Shown: positions 23,334 to 31,508, counted from the first letter of the stretch. The stretch is DNA of 38,118 bases from Pseudomonadales bacterium (GCA_002701845.1 NZXG01000041.1:25244-63361); one strand, 5' to 3'. Numbers and translations: made by a program. The notes: a model not told the origin generated them from the letters alone.

Positions 23334-25208
23334 ATGATCAGAACACTCCAGTTGGTGACCCTCACCGGGTTATTCCTTAGCGCGGGTATCGCCACGGGTT
23401 GGGCGCAACCGACGGACCCTGCCCCTGACATGCTGCAAAATCTGGCAGCCAGCAACACCTGGCAGCGGCTGCTGCACTATGAACCGGGCTACCGCGCCGG
23501 CAGCGTCATTAGCCAGGTGGACGATGATGATTTTTTTCTGGCACCCGATGGTAAATACGAGCCGCTGCAGGAACTGCTTGCCACCGTGGCAGCCATGCAA
23601 CAACCGGTCACCACCGCGGATCAGCATGCCGTGTGCCGGTTCCCGGCACGCTGGAAATTTCTGCAACAAAATGCACAACTGCCTGCCGCAGTGCTGGAGC
23701 CATCCCAGTGCCCTGAGTATTCCCAATGGATGAATACGCTGAACCCCCACAGTGTCAGTCTGGTGTTCGCATCATCTTATCTCAACAGTCCCAGCTCCAT
23801 GTACGGGCACACCTTTTTGCGCATTGATCCGGCGGACGTTGAAACCGGCTCCACCTGGCTTTCCTACGCGGTGAACTTCGGCGCCGAACTGAATAACCAG
23901 GACAATTCCCTGCTCTATGCCTACAAAGGTCTGTTCGGGGGCTACCCTGGTTTTTTCAGTGTGTTGCGCTACTACGAAAAAATTCAGGAATACGGCCGCA
24001 TTGAGAACCGCGACCTGTGGGAGTACAACCTGAATCTGACGCCCATTGAAACCCGCGCCATGGTGTCCCATCTATGGGAGCTGCGGAATGTGGATTTCGA
24101 CTATTACTTTTTTGACGAAAACTGCTCCTATCGCTTGCTGGAATTGTTGGAATATGCACGTCCGGATACCTCCCTGCGGGATGACTTTGGCCTGCGGGCG
24201 ATTCCAGTGGATACGGTGCGGGCGGTGATCGACGGTGGTTTTTTGAAATCGGTGCACTATCGACCCGCCGTGGCCACTCAATTGCAACACGACCTGGACC
24301 GGCTGACGCCGGCGCAGCAGGATCTGGCCTGGAAGCTGGCCCGGCGCAACATTGACACGGACGCCGATGCACTGCTGGCATTGCCCCCCAAAACACGGGG
24401 CCAGATATTCAACGCGGCGTATGCGTACTTGCGTTACCTGGAGCTGGACAACCCCCGTCGTAAAATCAATGCCGACTACAGCCTGCAATTGTTACGGGCC
24501 CTCAATCAATTACCGGTGTCTCCGCAGTCGCCACCGGTTCCCGCGGTGCGCCCGGACCAGGGCCACCGCACCCTGCTCACCGGCATCAGCGGCGGCCAGC
24601 AGGATGGCAATGAGTTTGCCGATTTGCGGCTGCGGCTCAGCTATCATGACCTGACAGATAATCGCGCCGGCTACCTGGATGGCGCCGCCATCAATATCGG
24701 CGAACTGCGGCTGCGGCAACGGCGGGGTGATGGCCTTCGGCTGGAGCAATTGAACCTGGTGGATATCAACTCCCACTCACCACGGTCCCAGTTTATCAAA
24801 CCCATCACCTGGCGGGTGCAGGCGGGCCTGGAACGCATTTACGGCGCCGATGACGATGACCTGGCGCCCCAGGTCCATGGCGGGGCTGGCGTCACCTATA
24901 ACCTGGGGGATACCATGCTGGTCTACGGCATGGGCATGGGCAGACTGGAATACAATGAACTACTGGCCGACAACTGGAGCCTGGGGGCCGGCGCCCTGGC
25001 AGGCGCCCTGATCTATCTGCCGCCGGGCACACTGCAACTGGAATCCCAATGGTATCAATTCAGTGGCGGCGGCGAGCGTTATCGGCACCGGCTGGCGCAA
25101 AATTTCAACCTGGGGCGCAATCAGGCCCTGCGTCTGCTGGCCAGTCATTACCAACAAGTGGATACCACCATCGATGAGTTCAGTCTGGAGTTCCGCCACT
25201 ACTTTTAG
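23334..25208 (+). CDS. DUF4105 (Lnb-type periplasmic) protein with C-terminal beta domain
   Basis: This 624-residue protein has a signal peptide (about 1-24, ending GWA). The DUF4105 region (about 120-290) has the conserved MYGHTFLRID and FFDENCSYRLLELLEYARP. Their His and Cys are candidate catalytic residues of an NlpC/P60-like thiol fold, as in the Lnb lipoprotein N-acyltransferase family. The rest (about 390-624) is rich in alternating beta pattern and ends in FRHYF, as outer-membrane barrel proteins do. This suggests an enzyme domain joined to an outer-membrane or surface barrel (inference). Its 3' end overlaps the next gene, a lipoprotein hydrolase, by 35 bases. Confidence 0.85.
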   Translation: MIRTLQLVTLTGLFLSAGIATGWAQPTDPAPDMLQNLAASNTWQRLLHYEPGYRAGSVISQVDDDDFFLAPDGKYEPLQELLATVAAMQQPVTTADQHAVCRFPARWKFLQQNAQLPAAVLEPSQCPEYSQWMNTLNPHSVSLVFASSYLNSPSSMYGHTFLRIDPADVETGSTWLSYAVNFGAELNNQDNSLLYAYKGLFGGYPGFFSVLRYYEKIQEYGRIENRDLWEYNLNLTPIETRAMVSHLWELRNVDFDYYFFDENCSYRLLELLEYARPDTSLRDDFGLRAIPVDTVRAVIDGGFLKSVHYRPAVATQLQHDLDRLTPAQQDLAWKLARRNIDTDADALLALPPKTRGQIFNAAYAYLRYLELDNPRRKINADYSLQLLRALNQLPVSPQSPPVPAVRPDQGHRTLLTGISGGQQDGNEFADLRLRLSYHDLTDNRAGYLDGAAINIGELRLRQRRGDGLRLEQLNLVDINSHSPRSQFIKPITWRVQAGLERIYGADDDDLAPQVHGGAGVTYNLGDTMLVYGMGMGRLEYNELLADNWSLGAGALAGALIYLPPGTLQLESQWYQFSGGGERYRHRLAQNFNLGRNQALRLLASHYQQVDTTIDEFSLEFRHYF

Positions 25209-26055
25209 GCTCGGCTTTTACAGCATACTGGCGGTTGTTATAGTGCTGCTGATGAACGGTTGCAGCAGCTATTTCTTTTACCCCATGAAACGCCTGGTAC
25301 GAACCCCGGATCAGGTGGGCCTGAACTATCGCGATATTGAGGTGACCACCAGCGATCAGGTACGGATTCACGGCTGGCTGCTGCCGGCGGAGCAGCCCCG
25401 GGGTATTGTGTTTTTTCTCCACGGTAACGCCGAAAACATCAGCACCCATCTGGCCAGTGTGTACTGGTTACCGGAACAGGGTTACGAGGTGCTGTTGATG
25501 GATTACCGCGGTTACGGTCGCTCGGAGGGCTCGCCGGATTTTCCCGAGGTATACCAGGATGTGGCCGCCATGTATCAATGGTTGCAAACTTATGCCCGTG
25601 AGCGGCAACTGCCGGTGTATATTCTGGGGCAAAGTCTGGGGGGCGTGATTTCCAGTTATTACTTCAGCCAGCTGCCGGCGGAACAAAGAGTGTTTGAAGG
25701 GGTGGTGCTGGATGCCGTGTTCGCCGGCCATCGGGATATCGCCCGGGATGTGCTGCGGCGCAGCTTTATCACCTGGCCGCTGCAGTTTGTGGTACCGCCG
25801 TTTTTACCCGCGGAATACGACCCCGCTGACCATGTGGCCGATTTCAGCCCCACCCCGCTGCTGTTTTTTCACAGCCCCGACGATGAGATCATTCCTTATG
25901 ATCAGGGCCGCTCCGTGTATGAACAGGCAAAGCCACCGAAGTACTGGGTCCGTAGTCACGGCCCCCATATCGCCACCTTCGACGACCCCGCCTATCGGCA
26001 GCTACTGCTGAATTTTCTGGCCCGGCCCGGCGCCGATCCCAGCGCCAAACCATGA
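25174..26055 (+). CDS. Alpha/beta-hydrolase lipoprotein
   Basis: This protein of about 293 residues has a signal ending in a lipobox-like LLMNGC (Cys about 29), so it is probably membrane-anchored. The hydrolase fold shows HGNAENIS (about 94-101), the nucleophile elbow GQSLGG (Ser near 153), Asp in HSPDDEIIP (about 233-236) and His in SHGPHIATF (about 262). It is related to the BAAT/YqiA-like family of serine hydrolases (COG1073). The start is the ATG at 25174 inside the DUF4105 gene, because a shorter start at 25252 would remove the whole signal. The overlap with an acyl-transferase-like protein suggests joint action on lipids or lipoproteins (inference). Confidence 0.87.
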   Translation: MSSVWSSATTFRLGFYSILAVVIVLLMNGCSSYFFYPMKRLVRTPDQVGLNYRDIEVTTSDQVRIHGWLLPAEQPRGIVFFLHGNAENISTHLASVYWLPEQGYEVLLMDYRGYGRSEGSPDFPEVYQDVAAMYQWLQTYARERQLPVYILGQSLGGVISSYYFSQLPAEQRVFEGVVLDAVFAGHRDIARDVLRRSFITWPLQFVVPPFLPAEYDPADHVADFSPTPLLFFHSPDDEIIPYDQGRSVYEQAKPPKYWVRSHGPHIATFDDPAYRQLLLNFLARPGADPSAKP

Positions 26056-26062
26056 CGGCGGT

Positions 26063-26707
26063 TCAGCCCCACTGCCCGCCCACAAAAGGGTTGGAGCGCT
26101 TCTCCTCGCCAAAGGTGGACATGGGGCCGTGCCCGGGGATAAAGCGAATATCATCCCCCAGCGGGAACAGCTTTTGTTTGATGGCGTTGATCAGGGTGGC
26201 GTGATCGCCACCGGGAAAGTCCGTGCGACCGATGGAGCCGTTAAACAGAACGTCGCCAACGATGGCCAGTTTGCTCACCGGGTCGAAAAACACCACGTGC
26301 CCCGGGGTGTGCCCGGGACAGTGCAGCACACTCAGGGTCACGTTGCCCACCTGCACCGACTCGCCATCCTGCAGCCACTGGGTGGGTTCAAACACCCGCG
26401 CTTTGGCAAATCCCATCATCTGCCCCTGCTGGGGCAGCCCCTGAATCCAGAAGTCGTCCCCCTGATGGGGGCCGATAATGGGCAGGTCCCGGGCTTCCGC
26501 CAGATCCGCCGTGGCACCGGCGTGATCAATGTGGGCGTGGGTGAGCAGAATTTTTTTCAGGGTGACCCCTTCCGCCTCCACTGCGGCGTAGACCCGGTCC
26601 AGGTCGCCACCGGGATCCACCACCGCCCCCTGCCGGGTTTCGTCACACCAGATCAGGGAACAGTTCTGTTCGAACGGGGTCACAGGAATAATTCTGTATT
26701 TCAACAT
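26063..26707 (-). CDS. Metallo-beta-lactamase-fold hydrolase, YcbL/glyoxalase II-like
   Basis: This 214-residue cytosolic zinc hydrolase has the THAHIDHAG metal motif (about 56-64), HCPGHTPGH (about 129-137), the bridging Asp in IVGDVLFNGSIGRTDFPGG (about 150-168) and a final FIPGHGP (about 193-199). The short single-domain length and these motifs match YcbL-type glyoxalase II proteins, which hydrolyse S-lactoylglutathione or related thioesters. It is convergent with the lipoprotein hydrolase (8 bases apart) and divergent from the AIM24 operon. Confidence 0.9.
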   Translation of the reverse strand: MLKYRIIPVTPFEQNCSLIWCDETRQGAVVDPGGDLDRVYAAVEAEGVTLKKILLTHAHIDHAGATADLAEARDLPIIGPHQGDDFWIQGLPQQGQMMGFAKARVFEPTQWLQDGESVQVGNVTLSVLHCPGHTPGHVVFFDPVSKLAIVGDVLFNGSIGRTDFPGGDHATLINAIKQKLFPLGDDIRFIPGHGPMSTFGEEKRSNPFVGGQWG

Positions 26708-26823
26708 GCTAGACTCTCTTCACGGGCCCGGTTGCCGCGGCAGACCGGCACCATGCCGCCCCCGCTCCGGAACCATAACAACAATGGACCCTATCATAAC
26801 ATCCACAGGAGCATTGGTTCACG

Positions 26824-27435
26824 ATGAACACCCGTTTTCCCCGAATCCGACACCACGCGGCATGTGGCGCTCTCGGCGCCATTCTACTGGGCAGTGGCTG
26901 CGTCACCGTGGAGTCCGACAGCGTCAGCCAGTTGGATCCCTATTTGCGCCAGTCCTCCGTGGTCTCCACCAGCTCGCCGGAGTTTGCGCCCCAGCCCGGT
27001 GCCACCGTGGGCTGGGACAATGACCTGAGCGTACACGGAGCCGAGGGCACTGACCTGCCGGTGCAGCTGGTGACCGAACTCAAAACCCGGATCGATGCCG
27101 AACTGGTGGCCAAAGGGTACGCCTTTACCCCGCCGGGAGTGGCGCCGGATTACCATATCCATGGTCTGATTCTGTTGGGGGACCAGCTCAATGAACACGA
27201 ACTGGGTGACCTTTTGGGGTTCCAGCCGGGGCTGGTGGCCCATGGTCAGCGTTATGAAAAAGGCAGTCTGCTGCTGATGCTGGTGAACCCCGCCACCCTG
27301 GGCACCGACTGGCGGGCGGCGGTGCAGGTGTTTACCGACCGCAATCTGACGCAGGAACAACAGCAGACCCGCTTCGACTATCTGGTGCACAGTCTACTGC
27401 GGCCCCTGCCCAGCCTGGAAGCGGAACAGCCATGA
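26824..27435 (+). CDS. Lipoprotein of DUF4136-like type, first gene of the AIM24 operon
   Basis: This 203-residue lipoprotein has a signal peptide ending in LLGSGC (Cys 26). The following residues are Val and Thr, not Asp, so it is probably sorted to the outer membrane. The body (TELKTRIDAELVAKGYAFTPPGVAPDYHIHG) resembles the DUF4136 fold, in which an Asp-Tyr segment and a C-terminal helix (TRFDYLVHSLLRPLP) are typical. AGGAG lies 12 bases upstream, rather far. The stop overlaps the M48 peptidase start by ATGA. The function is unknown, though the coupling implies that it works with the peptidase. Confidence 0.78.
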   Translation: MNTRFPRIRHHAACGALGAILLGSGCVTVESDSVSQLDPYLRQSSVVSTSSPEFAPQPGATVGWDNDLSVHGAEGTDLPVQLVTELKTRIDAELVAKGYAFTPPGVAPDYHIHGLILLGDQLNEHELGDLLGFQPGLVAHGQRYEKGSLLLMLVNPATLGTDWRAAVQVFTDRNLTQEQQQTRFDYLVHSLLRPLPSLEAEQP

Positions 27436-28616
27436 GCACCAGCTATGCCGGGCACGCGTTCCACGATTCATTTCCCGGTGGCCGGGCGTCCGGGGAATTG
27501 ATGCTTACCGACACCCAGGTGATTTTCCGTAACAACCAGGGCAGCGTGCAGTTCAGCATTCGCGGCGCCCGTTTCAAGCTGGGGGGCGCCAGCGACCGGT
27601 TATTGTTTATCAGCCACCCGGCGCAACCGGACTGGAACCTGTATACCTCGGATCTGGGCATTCTGAAGCACCCCGCCCTGCAGCAGGACCCCCAGGTAAA
27701 GCAGCAGGTGCGCAAAGCCCGCCGCGGCAAACAGCTGGCCTGGGGTGTGTTCGGTTCGCTGGCGGCACTGGTGGTGGCGATCCCCCTGTGCATACTACTG
27801 TTTATGGATAGCATTACCGGGGTACTGGCGCCCCATGTACCGGCGCAGTGGGAACAGAAAATGGGAGCCACCGCCCTGGGCCAGGTGCAAACCGGGACCC
27901 GCTTTATGCCCCGGGATCAATCCAGGGCGCTGCTGCAACCGCTGGTGGATCCCCTGCTGAACGCGCTGGACAGCGACCGCTACGAATACGAGTTCCATAT
28001 CAGCGCCGACGATCAGATCAATGCATTCGCGCTGCCGGGCGGCTATATTGTGATTAACAGCGGTTTGATACTGAAGGCGGATAACGCCGCCGAGGTGCTG
28101 GGAGTGGTGGCCCATGAAATTGCCCATGTCACCCAGCAGCATGGGGTACGCAATATCATGGGCACCGCCGGTATTTACGTCACGCTGAATGCCCTGTTGG
28201 GGGATATGAGTGGTTTGCTGGGGGTGATGGTGGATGCAGCGCCGTTTTTAATTAATCAGAGTTACTCACGGGGCTTTGAAGCCGAGGCTGATGAGCAGGG
28301 TCTGGCACTGCTGCGGCGGGCGCGGATCGACCCCCGGGGCCTTGTGAGTTTTTTTGAAAAACTGCAACAGATCGAGCGGGAGCGCCTGCAGGAGATGGGC
28401 GCCGACGACAGCGACACCGTGGAATCCACCCTGGACTTTCTCAACAGCCACCCCGCCACTGCAGACCGCATAGCCAATCTGCAGCAGCGTATTGCGGCCC
28501 TGCCGCCCCAGGAATATGTGGATCTGGAAACTGAATTCAACCGCCTGCAACAGCAGGTGCGACAATTTGTAGCCGCAGAAGACCCAACACAACAAGGGGA
28601 CCCAACACAACAATGA
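27432..28616 (+). CDS. Membrane-bound M48-family zinc metallopeptidase
   Basis: This is a 394-residue protein. An N-terminal domain of about 75 residues (GELMLTDTQVIFRNN, WNLYTSDLGIL) looks PH/GRAM-like and is also seen on other M48 proteins. One membrane helix follows (about 100-122), then the peptidase domain with the zinc motif HEIAH (about 231-235) and the third ligand Glu in FEAEADEQG (about 280-288). M48 enzymes such as HtpX and BepA perform quality control of membrane and outer-membrane proteins. The C-terminus repeats DPTQQ twice owing to an 18-nt duplication. Start and stop both overlap neighbouring genes by four bases. Confidence 0.92.
   Translation: MSTSYAGHAFHDSFPGGRASGELMLTDTQVIFRNNQGSVQFSIRGARFKLGGASDRLLFISHPAQPDWNLYTSDLGILKHPALQQDPQVKQQVRKARRGKQLAWGVFGSLAALVVAIPLCILLFMDSITGVLAPHVPAQWEQKMGATALGQVQTGTRFMPRDQSRALLQPLVDPLLNALDSDRYEYEFHISADDQINAFALPGGYIVINSGLILKADNAAEVLGVVAHEIAHVTQQHGVRNIMGTAGIYVTLNALLGDMSGLLGVMVDAAPFLINQSYSRGFEAEADEQGLALLRRARIDPRGLVSFFEKLQQIERERLQEMGADDSDTVESTLDFLNSHPATADRIANLQQRIAALPPQEYVDLETEFNRLQQQVRQFVAAEDPTQQGDPTQQ
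28581..28616 (+). repeat. 18-nt direct repeat at the M48/AIM24 junction
   Basis: GACCCAACACAACAA occurs at 28581-28595 and 28599-28613, separated by GGG. The second copy ends in the ATGA that is both the peptidase stop and the start of the first AIM24 gene. The duplication adds DPTQQ to the peptidase and moves an AAGGGG about 13 bases from the AIM24 start. Confidence 0.8.
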
Positions 28617-29275
28617 AAACGGAAATCAAAGGCCAGCCGGCGTTCTCCTATCTGGATGTGGAGCTGGAGCCCGGCGAAACCATCACTACCGAATCCGATG
28701 CCATGTCCAGCATGGACGCCGATATCGAATTACACGCCCGCTTCAATGGCGGTTTTTTTGTCGGGCTGCTGCGCAAATTTCTTGGCGGCGAGACGCTCTT
28801 TATCAATGATTTCAGCAACCCCACCGACCGTGCCCGCCACATGACCATCGTCCAGCCCACGCCGGGCGAAGTGCGGGAAATCGAACTCAACGACGAAACC
28901 CTGTATATGCAACCGGGTGCCTTTCTGGCCTGTACCCCGGGGGTAAAAGTGGGGGTGAAGTTCGCTGGTTTGGTGTCCTGGATTGCCCGGGAGGGCCTGT
29001 TCCGGATCGCCGTCAGCGGCAGCGGTAAAGTCTGGTACGGCGCCTTCGGTGCCCTGCTGGACCGGGACGTGGACGGCGAATTTATCGTGGACACCGCACA
29101 CCTGGTGGCCTACGACCCCGGCATCAAGCTGAAACTGCAGTTGGCCGGCGGTATCTGGTCCAGCCTGTTTGGCGGTGAAGGACTGGTCACCCGGGTGGTG
29201 GGCCAGGGCAGAATCGTGATCCAGTCCCGCAGCATTGCCGGCATCGCCAGCTGGATCAACCCGCGACTGCCCTAA
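28613..29275 (+). CDS. AIM24-family protein 1 (TIGR00266)
   Basis: This 220-residue beta-rich protein belongs to the AIM24/TIGR00266 family, named after a yeast mitochondrial protein needed for proper inner-membrane organisation; bacterial functions are unknown. Family signatures are ESDAMSSMDADIELHARFNGG (about 27-47), GGETLFINDF (about 59-68), GAFLACTPGVKVGVKFAGL and GLFRIAVSGSGKVWYGAFGALLDRDVDGEFIVDTAHLVAYD. It has no signal peptide. The GGGFF-type hydrophobic loop suggests membrane contact (inference). It is translationally coupled to the M48 peptidase. Confidence 0.9.
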   Translation: MKTEIKGQPAFSYLDVELEPGETITTESDAMSSMDADIELHARFNGGFFVGLLRKFLGGETLFINDFSNPTDRARHMTIVQPTPGEVREIELNDETLYMQPGAFLACTPGVKVGVKFAGLVSWIAREGLFRIAVSGSGKVWYGAFGALLDRDVDGEFIVDTAHLVAYDPGIKLKLQLAGGIWSSLFGGEGLVTRVVGQGRIVIQSRSIAGIASWINPRLP

Positions 29276-29287
29276 GGAGGCCATCCC

Positions 29288-29971
29288 ATGCAAATTGAAT
29301 TGGTTAACCGGCCGGGCAACACCGCGGCCAAAGTGGTACTGCAGCCGGGGGAGACCTGCACCGCCGAATCCGGCGCCATGATTGCCATGAGCGGCAATAT
29401 TGGCATCACCACCACCACCCACAAAAAATCCAGTCGCGGCCTGATGAAAGCCATCAAACGCATGGTGGCCGGGGAATCCCTGTTTCTGAACCACTTTGAA
29501 CCCCAGGGGGGCCCCGGCGAAGTCTGGCTGGGCACCGCCCTGGCCGGAGATATGGAGGTGATGGAACTGGACCAGGACAGCCTGATCGTGCAGGGCAGTT
29601 CGTTTCTGGCCTGCGATCACGATGTGGACATCGACCTGGGCTGGCAGGGGTTTAAATCCGTGTTCTCCGGGGAAAGCGTGTTCTGGGTCAACCTCAAGGG
29701 CCAGGGCAAAGTGGTGGTCTCTTCCTTCGGCGCCATCTATCCGGTGGCCGTGAACGGCGAATACATCGTCGACACCGGCCACATCGTGGCCTTTAACGAA
29801 ACCCTGAATTTCAGCATTACCAAGGCCGGTTCCAGCTGGTGGCACTCCATGCTGGGGGGTGAAGGCCTGGTGTGTAAGTTCAGTGGCCGCGGCACCGTCT
29901 GGTGTCAGTCCCATAACCCCATCAGCTTTGGCCAGGCCCTCACCAGCGGCCTGCGCCCCCGACGCGCCTGA
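29288..29971 (+). CDS. AIM24-family protein 2
   Basis: This 227-residue paralogue of the preceding gene shares AESGAMIAMSGNIGI (about 28-42), AGESLFLNHF (about 61-70), SFLACDHDVDIDLGWQGF (about 106-123), GESVFWVNLKGQGKVVVSSFGAIYPV and EYIVDTGHIVAFNETL. A strong AAGGAGG precedes its ATG, 12 bases after the first copy's stop. It is clearly more like the third copy (WQGFKSVFSGES against WQGFTKGFFSGES) than the first, so the operon probably grew by successive duplication. It has no export signal. Confidence 0.9.
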   Translation: MQIELVNRPGNTAAKVVLQPGETCTAESGAMIAMSGNIGITTTTHKKSSRGLMKAIKRMVAGESLFLNHFEPQGGPGEVWLGTALAGDMEVMELDQDSLIVQGSSFLACDHDVDIDLGWQGFKSVFSGESVFWVNLKGQGKVVVSSFGAIYPVAVNGEYIVDTGHIVAFNETLNFSITKAGSSWWHSMLGGEGLVCKFSGRGTVWCQSHNPISFGQALTSGLRPRRA

Positions 29972-29980
29972 GGAGTGGTC

Positions 29981-30982
29981 ATGACCAGTTATAACGTCAA
30001 TATCAGCGGCGAAATCAGCCCCTACGCCCAGCGCGACACCGTGATCAATGCCTTTGCCCGACTGGCCAACATCACGCCGGAGAAAGCCGAGGAAGTTTTT
30101 AGCCGGGCCCCGGTCACCATCAAGAAAGGGGTGGACGAACAAACCGCGACCAAATTCCTCCACGCCCTTGAACAGATCGGCGCCCTGGCCACGGTGGAAC
30201 CGCCCTTGCCAGGGGCGGAAACCCCGCTCAGCTTCGACCCCCCGCAGGCGGTCACCCCGGCGGAGCCGGCCCCCTCCGGGGAGGCCCGGGACATTGTGGT
30301 CACCGGCGGCAAAGGTTACGACTTCACCATCGAGGGCCGGCCGGATTACGCCTTTCTTACGGTAAAAATCCCCGCCAATGAAACCCTGAAGGTGGAAGCG
30401 TCGTCCATGGCCACCATGGACACTCACCTGAAGATGAAAACCAAATTGCGGGGCGGCTTCAGCCGTTTCCTCAGCGGTGAATCCATTTTCATCAATGAAT
30501 TCACCGCCGAAGGCGGACCCGGCGAGATCGGCATCGCTCCGGGCTCCCCCGGGGACATGACTCATCTCTACCTGGACAACGAGATAGTCTACCTGCAGAA
30601 CTCCGCCTTTGTGGCCGCCACCATGGGCGTGGCACTGGAGTCCAAATGGCAGGGCTTCACCAAGGGCTTCTTCTCCGGCGAGAGCCTGTTTCTGATCCGC
30701 GCCAGCGGCCAGGGGGATCTGTGGTTCAACACCTACGGCGCCCTGATCGAGATCGATGTGGAGGAGGACTACGTGGTGGATACCGGCAATATCGTTGCCT
30801 TTACCGACGGCCTGGAATACAGCATCTCCAAAGTGGGTGGTTATAAGTCCCTGTTCTTCTCCGGCGAAGGCTTCGTCTGTCGGTTTCGGGGCCAGGGCAA
30901 GGTCTGGATCCAGACCCGTGGGGTGTCGGCATTCGCCTGGTGGGCCCACTGGTTCCGCCCGGTCCAGAAGTCCAACGGCTAA
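29981..30982 (+). CDS. AIM24-family protein 3 with N-terminal L7/L12-CTD-like domain
   Basis: This 333-residue protein has its AIM24 domain at about 105-320 (SSMATMDTHLKMKTKLRGGFSRFLSGESIFINEF, DYVVDTGNIVAF, FSGEGFVCRFRGQGKVW). A Pro-rich linker (about 74-100) separates it from an N-terminal domain of about 70 residues. That domain reads INAFARLANITPEKAEEVF, then SRAPVTIKKGVDEQTATKF and LHALEQIGALATVE. The pattern closely matches the C-terminal domain of ribosomal protein L7/L12 (xREITGLGLKEAKxLVExAPxxIKEGVxxEEAExxKxxLExAGAxVE). The ATG at 29981 has AGGAG overlapping the previous stop. The first domain may be a protein-docking module (inference). Confidence 0.87.
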   Translation: MTSYNVNISGEISPYAQRDTVINAFARLANITPEKAEEVFSRAPVTIKKGVDEQTATKFLHALEQIGALATVEPPLPGAETPLSFDPPQAVTPAEPAPSGEARDIVVTGGKGYDFTIEGRPDYAFLTVKIPANETLKVEASSMATMDTHLKMKTKLRGGFSRFLSGESIFINEFTAEGGPGEIGIAPGSPGDMTHLYLDNEIVYLQNSAFVAATMGVALESKWQGFTKGFFSGESLFLIRASGQGDLWFNTYGALIEIDVEEDYVVDTGNIVAFTDGLEYSISKVGGYKSLFFSGEGFVCRFRGQGKVWIQTRGVSAFAWWAHWFRPVQKSNG

Positions 30983-31030
30983 CAGCGGATAAAAAAATCA
31001 TCAGGTTCACGTATCAGGATTTTTGATACA

Positions 31031-31080
31031 CATCCCCGGGGGCAGAGGCTACATTGATGGCATTACTACCCTCGGGGATG
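31031..31080 (+). promoter_or_regulatory. Leader hairpin that can sequester a Shine-Dalgarno
   Basis: CATCCCCG (31031-31038) is perfectly complementary to CGGGGATG (31073-31080). The latter contains the only plausible ribosome binding site (GGGGAT) of the GTG-start gene at 31086. The 34-base loop could hold further pairing. A smaller hairpin (GTATCA/TGATAC) lies just upstream at about 31013-31030. This fits translational control by RNA folding, which is inference. Confidence 0.5.
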
Positions 31081-31085
31081 ACCCT

Positions 31086-31508
31086 GTGAATCGCCTGTTT
31101 CTGCTTGCTGTATTGGTATCAGGTTTTGGCCTGCTGGGGATGACCCCGGAGGTCGGCGCCAACGACGATGTCTATTACGACGAACCCTACTCCGAAGAAG
31201 CCTACCCGGAAGAAACCTACGCGCAGGAGATGTACGCGGAAGAACCCTACTCAGAAGAACCCTACTACGATCAGGCGGACTCGGATTACCGCAGCGAATA
31301 CGATACCGGCATGGATACGGAAGCGCCGCCGGCCACCGGCGACACCGCTGCGGAAGCCTATGACCAGACCCCAATGGACAGCTACCAGGCCGCCCAGGTG
31401 CAGGAAGTGCGCGGCCAGTGTCAACAATGGGCACAGGAATCCGGGCTGGAGGGCGAGGATCGAGAGGTTTTTGTGGCCGACTGCGTGTTCAGCCAGACCG
31501 GCTTCTAG
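31086..31508 (+). CDS. Exported Tyr/Glu-rich pentapeptide-repeat protein
   Basis: This protein of about 140 residues starts at a GTG, giving the signal peptide MNRLFLLAVLVSGFGLLG, cleaved after about VGA at residue 25. Next come six tandem acidic pentapeptides of the form E-x-Y-x-E (residues 33-62), an acidic linker, and a compact C-terminal segment with two Cys (VRGQCQQWAQESGLEGED, then VFVADCVFSQTGF). That segment resembles small periplasmic helical domains with one disulfide. The upstream in-frame ATG at 31023 would bury the signal and lacks a ribosome binding site. Eight T's at 31525-31532 after the stop could end transcription. The family is not recognised. Acidic tyrosine repeats suggest metal or cation binding, or an adhesive role (inference). 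Confidence 0.75.
   Translation: MNRLFLLAVLVSGFGLLGMTPEVGANDDVYYDEPYSEEAYPEETYAQEMYAEEPYSEEPYYDQADSDYRSEYDTGMDTEAPPATGDTAAEAYDQTPMDSYQAAQVQEVRGQCQQWAQESGLEGEDREVFVADCVFSQTGF
31182..31271 (+). repeat. Six in-frame 15-nt repeats encoding E-x-Y-x-E
   Basis: The encoded units are EPYSE, EAYPE, ETYAQ, EMYAE, EPYSE and EPYYD. The first and fifth are identical in protein and nearly so in DNA, which points to expansion by slipped-strand or unequal recombination. Copy number may vary between strains. Confidence 0.85.

Noticed and set aside
28730-30949. 739-codon open frame on the minus strand
   Set aside because: It lies opposite the three AIM24 genes, which have family motifs, ribosome binding sites and operon structure. 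The antisense frame is low-complexity His/Gly/Val-rich and arises from GC-rich codons.
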